From Candidatus Epulonipiscioides gigas (lineage in GTDB: Bacteria > Bacillota > Clostridia > Lachnospirales > Cellulosilyticaceae): a stretch of DNA of 47,454 nucleotides. Made by a program: the position numbers and the translations under genes. The notes under the pieces are model-generated. The model worked only from the letters and a program-made list of their open reading frames with translations, was not told the origin of the DNA and made no database searches. Location: assembly GCA_001983555.1 (NCBI GenBank), contig LJHE01000089.1, positions 1 to 47,454 on the forward strand. Direction: 5' to 3'. This document shows positions 42,938-47,454 of the stretch, piece by piece (positions within the stretch are counted from its first letter, which is position 1; every line of letters starts with the position of its first letter).

Positions 42938-43740
42938 AAATATTTCCTCACATTCTCAGCTGTTAATTTTAGTGTTTCATCTGCATCATTAGAAAATGCT
43001 TCTAATGTTAAAAATCCATCGTAACCAACTTTTTTTAGAGCATCAGTTACTTCTTTAAAGTCAAAATGTCCTGTTCCAACAGCATGTCTTGTGCTAGAAG
43101 ATATATGAACATTTGAAATAAGTTCTTTTGCATATTCAATAGCATATGGTATAGATTTGTCTTCTATATTCATGTGAAACATATCTAATTGTAAGGTTAC
43201 ACCTTTAAGATTATTATTTCTTATAAAGTCAACTGCAGATTTTGCACTATTAATAGTGTTAATCTCATAACGATTAATAGGCTCTAGTAATATACTTGAA
43301 CCGATATTATCAGCATATTCTCCTATTTCAAAGAGAGCATCAGCTATTCGCTTTTTGGCATCTTCTTCTGTTTCATCTTCAGAATGTGCTCCTCTTATAT
43401 AGCCTAGTCCAAGCCCAACTGCTCCGAGAAACTTTGCATTATCAAGTTGTTCTTTCATTAAATTGATATTGCGTATTCTAAGTTCTGGGTCTTTTTCAGC
43501 TAATTTTACGCCACTTTCACCTAAATATATAGCAAAAAGAGATGCAACTTGCAAACCGAAGCTATCTATCAATTTTTTGTATTCTTGTAGTTGCTCTTGA
43601 GATGTTTTTTTAATAAATAAGTCCATTCCTTCATAGCCATACTTGGTCATTAACTTAAAATTTTCTGCTAAATTACCATCTTTAAAAACAATAGGTCCAA
43701 ATGATGTTGGATAAGTTGATACTGCACAAGCTAATTTCAT
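42934..43740 (-). CDS. sugar phosphate isomerase/epimerase (TIM barrel)
   Basis: A 268-residue xylose-isomerase-like TIM barrel (AP_endonuc_2). The start is ATG 43740, with SD AAAGGAGAAA; a frame extended to 43803 runs into the aldolase gene. Metal/catalytic residues of the epimerase family: ILLEPINRYE (about 142-151), LQLDMFHMNIED (about 179-190), HISSSTRHAVGTGHFDF with conserved Arg and His (about 207-223) and LTLEAFS (about 239-245). The family includes D-psicose/tagatose 3-epimerases and hydroxypyruvate isomerases. Together with aldolase, kinase and mutarotase genes, a ketose 3-epimerase or isomerase role is likely. Confidence 0.88.
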   Translation of the reverse strand: MKLACAVSTYPTSFGPIVFKDGNLAENFKLMTKYGYEGMDLFIKKTSQEQLQEYKKLIDSFGLQVASLFAIYLGESGVKLAEKDPELRIRNINLMKEQLDNAKFLGAVGLGLGYIRGAHSEDETEEDAKKRIADALFEIGEYADNIGSSILLEPINRYEINTINSAKSAVDFIRNNNLKGVTLQLDMFHMNIEDKSIPYAIEYAKELISNVHISSSTRHAVGTGHFDFKEVTDALKKVGYDGFLTLEAFSNDADETLKLTAENVRKYL

Positions 43741-43759
43741 AAAATTTTCTCCTTTAATT

Positions 43760-44596
43760 CTATAATTTTGAGCTAAATATTTGAATTTTATCTGCAGCAA
43801 CACGAGCTACTGCATCTGCAACAACTGGGAAAAGCTGAAGTGGTTGAATAGGCAACACTTCTTGATGCATTAGCTCACTCATTTTAAGAGCATACGCTTG
43901 TTTTAAATCAGTAGCAATATTAAATTTCTTAATACCTGCAGCTATTGATGCTCTGATTGTTTCATAAGGAATGTCTGAACCACCATGCATGACTATCGGC
44001 ATACTGAAAAGAGCATTACTAATTTCTGCAACACGAGGAATATTAATTTTTGCTTCTCCTTTATAGAAACCATGAACATTTCCAACAGATATTGCGAGAA
44101 CATCAATTCCTGTACTCTTAACAAATTCAATAGCTTCATTTACAGTTGTGAGCTTTTGCTCTGTTTCTTCATCACCATCTTCACTAAGACCTAATTGTCC
44201 TATTTCACCTTCAATAGAATGACCTTTTTTATGAGCATACTCTGCCATCATTTTTGTTACTCTAATATTTTCTTCAAATGGCAAATGAGAACCATCATAC
44301 ATAATATCTAAACCAAAATCAATACATTTATTTAGAAAATCTATATCTGTTCCGTGGTCTACCATAACAGCAATATATTCACTACTTTGCGTTGCTGCTG
44401 CAATAGCTGCTCCACCAAGAACTTCAATTCCACCATATTTTAATACAGCTTCATTAATCATCATAATAACAGGACTTTTTGTTTCTTCTGCCGCTCTAAC
44501 AACACCTTTTATAAATTCCAAGTTGTGGATATTAAATGCTCCTATTGCAACATCTTTAGTTGCATATTGAAAAATCTCTTTTAAGCTGATTAACAT
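43760..44596 (-). CDS. class II (zinc) ketose-bisphosphate aldolase
   Basis: A 278-residue aldolase of the FbaA/GatY/KbaY family that would split a ketose bisphosphate (or related) into dihydroxyacetone phosphate and an aldehyde. Catalytic D80-H81 (VDHGTD), zinc His at H175 (NVHGFYKG) and H204 (MHGGSDIP), acids in EGEIGQLG (about 129-136), and SVGNVHG for the phosphate. Substrate specificity (fructose- versus tagatose-type) cannot be read with confidence. It lies 6 bases after the FGGY kinase gene. Confidence 0.92.
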   Translation of the reverse strand: MLISLKEIFQYATKDVAIGAFNIHNLEFIKGVVRAAEETKSPVIMMINEAVLKYGGIEVLGGAAIAAATQSSEYIAVMVDHGTDIDFLNKCIDFGLDIMYDGSHLPFEENIRVTKMMAEYAHKKGHSIEGEIGQLGLSEDGDEETEQKLTTVNEAIEFVKSTGIDVLAISVGNVHGFYKGEAKINIPRVAEISNALFSMPIVMHGGSDIPYETIRASIAAGIKKFNIATDLKQAYALKMSELMHQEVLPIQPLQLFPVVADAVARVAADKIQIFSSKL

Positions 44597-44602
44597 AACA
44601 AA

Positions 44603-46141
44603 TTACCTCCTAAATTTCTCTTGTATATTATAAAGCTTAGTATTAAGATTACACATTTCATCATAACCTTCTTTATAAACTTGATATATCTCATCATAGA
44701 TAGGTATCATCTTTTCATCTGGATGAATAATTATATTTTTACTTGATAAAACATCAGATACTTCCTCAATATTTTTATAACAGCCATCGCCTATTGCAGC
44801 AAGCATAGCAGTTCCTTGAGAAGTTGCTTCAGGTTCAAAACAGAGCTCAATATCTTTTTTTGTTACACTTGCTTTAATAGTTTGCCATAATTTATTTTGT
44901 GAGCTACCACCTACAACGCATAGCGATTTTACATTAACTCCTGCAAGTTTTTCTTCCATATCAACAATCATTCTTGCTTGCATAGAAAGTCCTTCCAATA
45001 CACTACGCAACATATTTTTTGCAGTATGTGTGTCACGAATACCAACAAACGAACCAGAAGATTTTGGGTTCCAATAAGGAGCTCCAGCACCTCTTAGATG
45101 AGGATAAAATAGCAGTCCTTTTTCTACACCTTTTTCATTTTCTAGTTGCTCTAAAATTTGAGAATAATTATAATTGTCTTGTTTTACTCCAAAACATTCA
45201 GAAGAAACCAATGTTTCGTATGCCCAGTCAAAGCTCCTAGCAGAACATATAATTCCACCCCAAAGAGCATATCTATCTTTTTGCAAATATCTGCAAGTAC
45301 GTTGTCCTTCAAAAGTCATATTAGGTATAGCGTATTTATTTGAAATATAAATAAAAGATTCTGCTGTTCCCGAGCTATCCAAAATTTTATCACCTTTTAT
45401 AGCTCCAGCAGCAATCGAAGCACATGGATGGTCATTTCCACCTACTACAACTTTTGCTCCCTTACTAATACCTGTCGACTGAGCAGTTTCTTCATTAATC
45501 TCACCTATTACTGTACCACTTTCACAAATAGTTGGAAACATTTCAACTGGTACATCCACATTATTTAATATTTCTTGTGACCACTCATTTTTTACTACAT
45601 CAAAAGCAAGTGTACGAGAAGCAAAAGTGTAGTCTGTAACACATTCTCCTGTTAGACAAAATAATATATAATCACCCATTTGTAACCATTTGTGTGTATT
45701 TTGATAAATATCTGGCCAATGTTTCCTAATCCACAATACTTTTGGCAATGAGAAAATAGGATTTACATCTAGCCCTGTAATTTCATACAATTTTTTTTGA
45801 GTAAACTTATCTTTTAAATATTCAGCTTCTTGTATACTTCGTGTATCAAACCAAGCAATAATATCTCCTAATGTTTTACCATTTTTATCTATGCCAACTA
45901 CTGCTTCTGCAATACTTGTTACAGATACAGCAGATATAGTACACCCTGATTTAGAAATTACATTTTTACATAGGGTTTTTATATTGTCCCATATTTCAGT
46001 AGGATTATAATAACTATATCCAGAACTATCAATATGAGTTTTTGTTGCAGTACGCTCTATTTCAATGAGCGTACCTTTTTCATCATATACTGCAGCTTTC
46101 CAATTCGTTGTCCCAACATCAATAGCTAAATAATATTTCAT
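44603..46141 (-). CDS. FGGY-family carbohydrate kinase
   Basis: A 512-residue sugar kinase: first phosphate loop DVGTTNWKAAVYD (about 8-20), catalytic Asp block GGNDHPCASIAAG (Asp about 247), C-terminal ATP block VVGGSSQNKLW and GTAMLAAIGDG. It would phosphorylate a ketose or polyol (xylulokinase/gluconokinase-like members exist) and feed the downstream aldolase. It is 12 bases after the mannose-6-P-isomerase-like gene, SD AAAGGAGC. Substrate is not certain. Confidence 0.92.
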   Translation of the reverse strand: MKYYLAIDVGTTNWKAAVYDEKGTLIEIERTATKTHIDSSGYSYYNPTEIWDNIKTLCKNVISKSGCTISAVSVTSIAEAVVGIDKNGKTLGDIIAWFDTRSIQEAEYLKDKFTQKKLYEITGLDVNPIFSLPKVLWIRKHWPDIYQNTHKWLQMGDYILFCLTGECVTDYTFASRTLAFDVVKNEWSQEILNNVDVPVEMFPTICESGTVIGEINEETAQSTGISKGAKVVVGGNDHPCASIAAGAIKGDKILDSSGTAESFIYISNKYAIPNMTFEGQRTCRYLQKDRYALWGGIICSARSFDWAYETLVSSECFGVKQDNYNYSQILEQLENEKGVEKGLLFYPHLRGAGAPYWNPKSSGSFVGIRDTHTAKNMLRSVLEGLSMQARMIVDMEEKLAGVNVKSLCVVGGSSQNKLWQTIKASVTKKDIELCFEPEATSQGTAMLAAIGDGCYKNIEEVSDVLSSKNIIIHPDEKMIPIYDEIYQVYKEGYDEMCNLNTKLYNIQEKFRR

Positions 46142-46153
46142 ATTATGCTCCTT

Positions 46154-47230
46154 TTAATCTTGTGGTGGATAGCAAACTAATACAATTGTTTCACCTTCTA
46201 CTGGCTCAAGAGTTAATTTTGATATGCCAGCTGGTAAAAATAATCCTCGTCCTTGATCTGCTGTACAAGCATAATCTCCAGTATTAAAGGTACATTTACC
46301 TTTTACTGTGATAGCAATACGATGACCATCAAAAGTAGGAACATCAACAGCTTCTTTAAATGTGTATTTATCTACTTTAAATCTTTTAGCTTGGTCATAG
46401 CTTACAATTTCATCAATGCTCACATTTTCAGATTTAAATATATTGGTCTCGCTAAGTGCACATTTTTTGAGCATCTCATCATAAGTGTAAGTGTCATAAT
46501 GAAAAGCATCCATAAGCTTTTCAAAGCCTAATCCATAATGCATTTCATAATCTGTAAATATTCGCTCTGGTAAATAATTTTTTTCTACTCTAAAAGTATA
46601 ATCACAAGGCTCATGTACTTCTAAAAACATACTTCCAGGACCCATACAGTGAGGGACACCCGCATCTACAAAATACATGCCACCTGCATGAATAGGTATT
46701 TTGTGCATACACTCGAGCATACCGTCAATATCTTGAGCTTCAAACAACTTAGTCCATTGCTCTTTGGTTACACCTTTTTTAAATCCAGCATATAAATACG
46801 CATTCTCATCACGAGTTGCTACAATATACCAAGCCTCAGCTTTTCCATTAGGAAAATTTAAATATTCTCTTGCAAATTCTGTATCAGGATGACATTGTAA
46901 TACATGTCGAATTGAAGTATCTCCTACTCTTGCTGAAACTCGCACATCTTTTTGATCTGCATATTTGTCACCTAGATAAGCTGAATAATCTCTTTTTATA
47001 AGTCTTGAAAGAGTTATAATTTCACCATCTGGCAATATTATTTTGCTAAGACCTTCTTCATTAGCATTATTTTCGTTCGTTACTTCAACTGTTGAGATTA
47101 AAAATTCTTCGCTAAAATTGCCATCTTGTGGATTGTCTATCCCCTGCCATGTATCCAAAAGCACTCCACCTGTATAAGCTCTTTTTACTCTGTTAAATTC
47201 TAAGATATGCGGAATTTTATTTAAATCCAT
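46154..47230 (-). CDS. class I mannose-6-phosphate isomerase-like cupin enzyme
   Basis: A 358-residue zinc cupin of the type I phosphomannose isomerase family (ManA), which interconverts mannose-6-phosphate and fructose-6-phosphate. Zinc ligands Q112-x-H114 (LQCHPD) and EVHEP (about 205-210) are present; the 'GMYFVDAGVPHCMGPGSM' block and FDGHRIAITVKG are typical. First gene of the sugar operon, SD TAGGAGGC. The operon context may mean a broader isomerase substrate. Preceded by a hairpin at 47261-47282. Confidence 0.9.
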   Translation of the reverse strand: MDLNKIPHILEFNRVKRAYTGGVLLDTWQGIDNPQDGNFSEEFLISTVEVTNENNANEEGLSKIILPDGEIITLSRLIKRDYSAYLGDKYADQKDVRVSARVGDTSIRHVLQCHPDTEFAREYLNFPNGKAEAWYIVATRDENAYLYAGFKKGVTKEQWTKLFEAQDIDGMLECMHKIPIHAGGMYFVDAGVPHCMGPGSMFLEVHEPCDYTFRVEKNYLPERIFTDYEMHYGLGFEKLMDAFHYDTYTYDEMLKKCALSETNIFKSENVSIDEIVSYDQAKRFKVDKYTFKEAVDVPTFDGHRIAITVKGKCTFNTGDYACTADQGRGLFLPAGISKLTLEPVEGETIVLVCYPPQD

Positions 47231-47260
47231 ATTAGCCTCCTAATTATTTAAGCTCAAAAA

Positions 47261-47282
47261 CACTAATCTTTTATGATTAGTG
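47261..47282 (-). promoter_or_regulatory. palindrome upstream of the sugar operon
   Basis: CACTAATC (47261-47268) and GATTAGTG (47275-47282), perfect 8-bp arms with a 6-nt centre, 31 bases before the first start codon. It fits an operator or a leader hairpin; no U tract follows in the gene direction. Confidence 0.55.
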
Positions 47283-47367
47283 ATAATTGATTTTTGATTT
47301 TAGTTGAATTACTTTGGGAAAATCTCGAAAATCGTTATTAATACGTTTTAATATTAATGAACTGAAA

Positions 47368-47412
47368 CTCCCACCCCTAAAGGAGTTGGCTTTACGCCCA
47401 TTGATGTAATAT
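47368..47412 (-). ncRNA. solitary IS200/IS605 right-end / omega-RNA-scaffold-like sequence
   Basis: On the minus strand: AATGGGCGTAAAGCC, ACTCCTTTAGGGGTGGGAG, TTTCAG. GGC/GCC forms one hairpin and ACTCC/GGGGT a second, just before GGTGGGAG; the 34428-34472 sequence has the same layout with different but still paired bases. No tnpB precedes it in the 40 bases left before the window edge, so a full element, if any, would lie beyond 47454. Tentative. Confidence 0.3.
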
Positions 47413-47454
47413 TATCGCAGGTGACAAAAAAAACCAAGGGGCATTTTTTTTTAT

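Noticed and set aside
47414-47454. A8-CC...GG-T8 region at the window edge as a terminator
   Set aside because: The pairing relies mainly on A/T tracts with a tiny GC core, and the sequence is cut by the window edge; cannot be supported.
1-47454. tRNA, rRNA, CRISPR, prophage or toxin-antitoxin loci
   Set aside because: I looked for cloverleaf T-loop motifs, regular repeats and hallmark genes on both strands and found none that hold up.

Overview
The window is strongly AT-rich DNA with short intergenic gaps, clear Shine-Dalgarno (SD) boxes and U-tract hairpin terminators. It carries a radC-mreBCD-PBP2-minCDE-rodA-mgsA cluster followed by the paired radical-SAM genes TIGR03960/TIGR03936. Together with a DUF3881-type protein, this points to an anaerobic clostridial Firmicute of the Lachnospirales / Cellulosilyticum-Epulonipiscium kind. 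The placement is inferred from gene content and order. No rRNA, tRNA or CRISPR array, and no gene for a recognisable transcription factor, was found.

Layout. Bases 1-17.8 kb (all +): a partial TIGR01212 radical-SAM gene, a small membrane protein, an RsmF-like rRNA methyltransferase, a HAD phosphatase and YgiQ. The cell-shape and division-site block follows: radC, mreB, mreC, mreD, an oversized PBP2, minC, minD, minE, rodA and mgsA. It ends with TIGR03960 and TIGR03936. The usual next genes (rng, rplU) are absent. A cytosolic-looking FGly sulfatase sits there instead, then a preQ1-I riboswitch controlling a radical-SAM gene (QueL-like) and a YhhQ-type queuosine-precursor transporter. An RbsACB-type sugar ABC operon closes the + half near 24.95 kb.

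From 25.1 kb almost everything is on the minus strand; only rpsD (28.0 kb) is +. The genes are: a DUF3881 protein, two tiny zinc-ribbon proteins, a membrane-anchored polysaccharide deacetylase, two small membrane proteins, the potABCD polyamine operon, a secreted protein, an iron alcohol dehydrogenase, a VOC-AEC pair, a membrane protein, and a sugar-use locus. That locus reads mannose-6-P-isomerase-like, FGGY kinase, class II aldolase, TIM-barrel isomerase/epimerase, aldose 1-epimerase-like, then two permeases and a binding lipoprotein. It has no ATPase or regulator of its own in the window.

The most notable observations are these: a 163-bp tandem duplication at the mreB/mreC junction that makes a chimeric 50-codon ORF; a methylglyoxal synthase with several active-site substitutions, including the catalytic Asp changed to Val; the riboswitch-QueL-YhhQ cassette; a probable relic of an M23 peptidase gene; a relic of a second aldose epimerase gene; a 42-bp leader repeated exactly 999 bp apart in front of two unrelated genes; and two solitary sequences resembling the structured right ends (omega-RNA scaffold) of IS200/IS605 elements. 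Relative to the longest possible reading frames, several gene starts have been moved to the start codon that the SD box supports.
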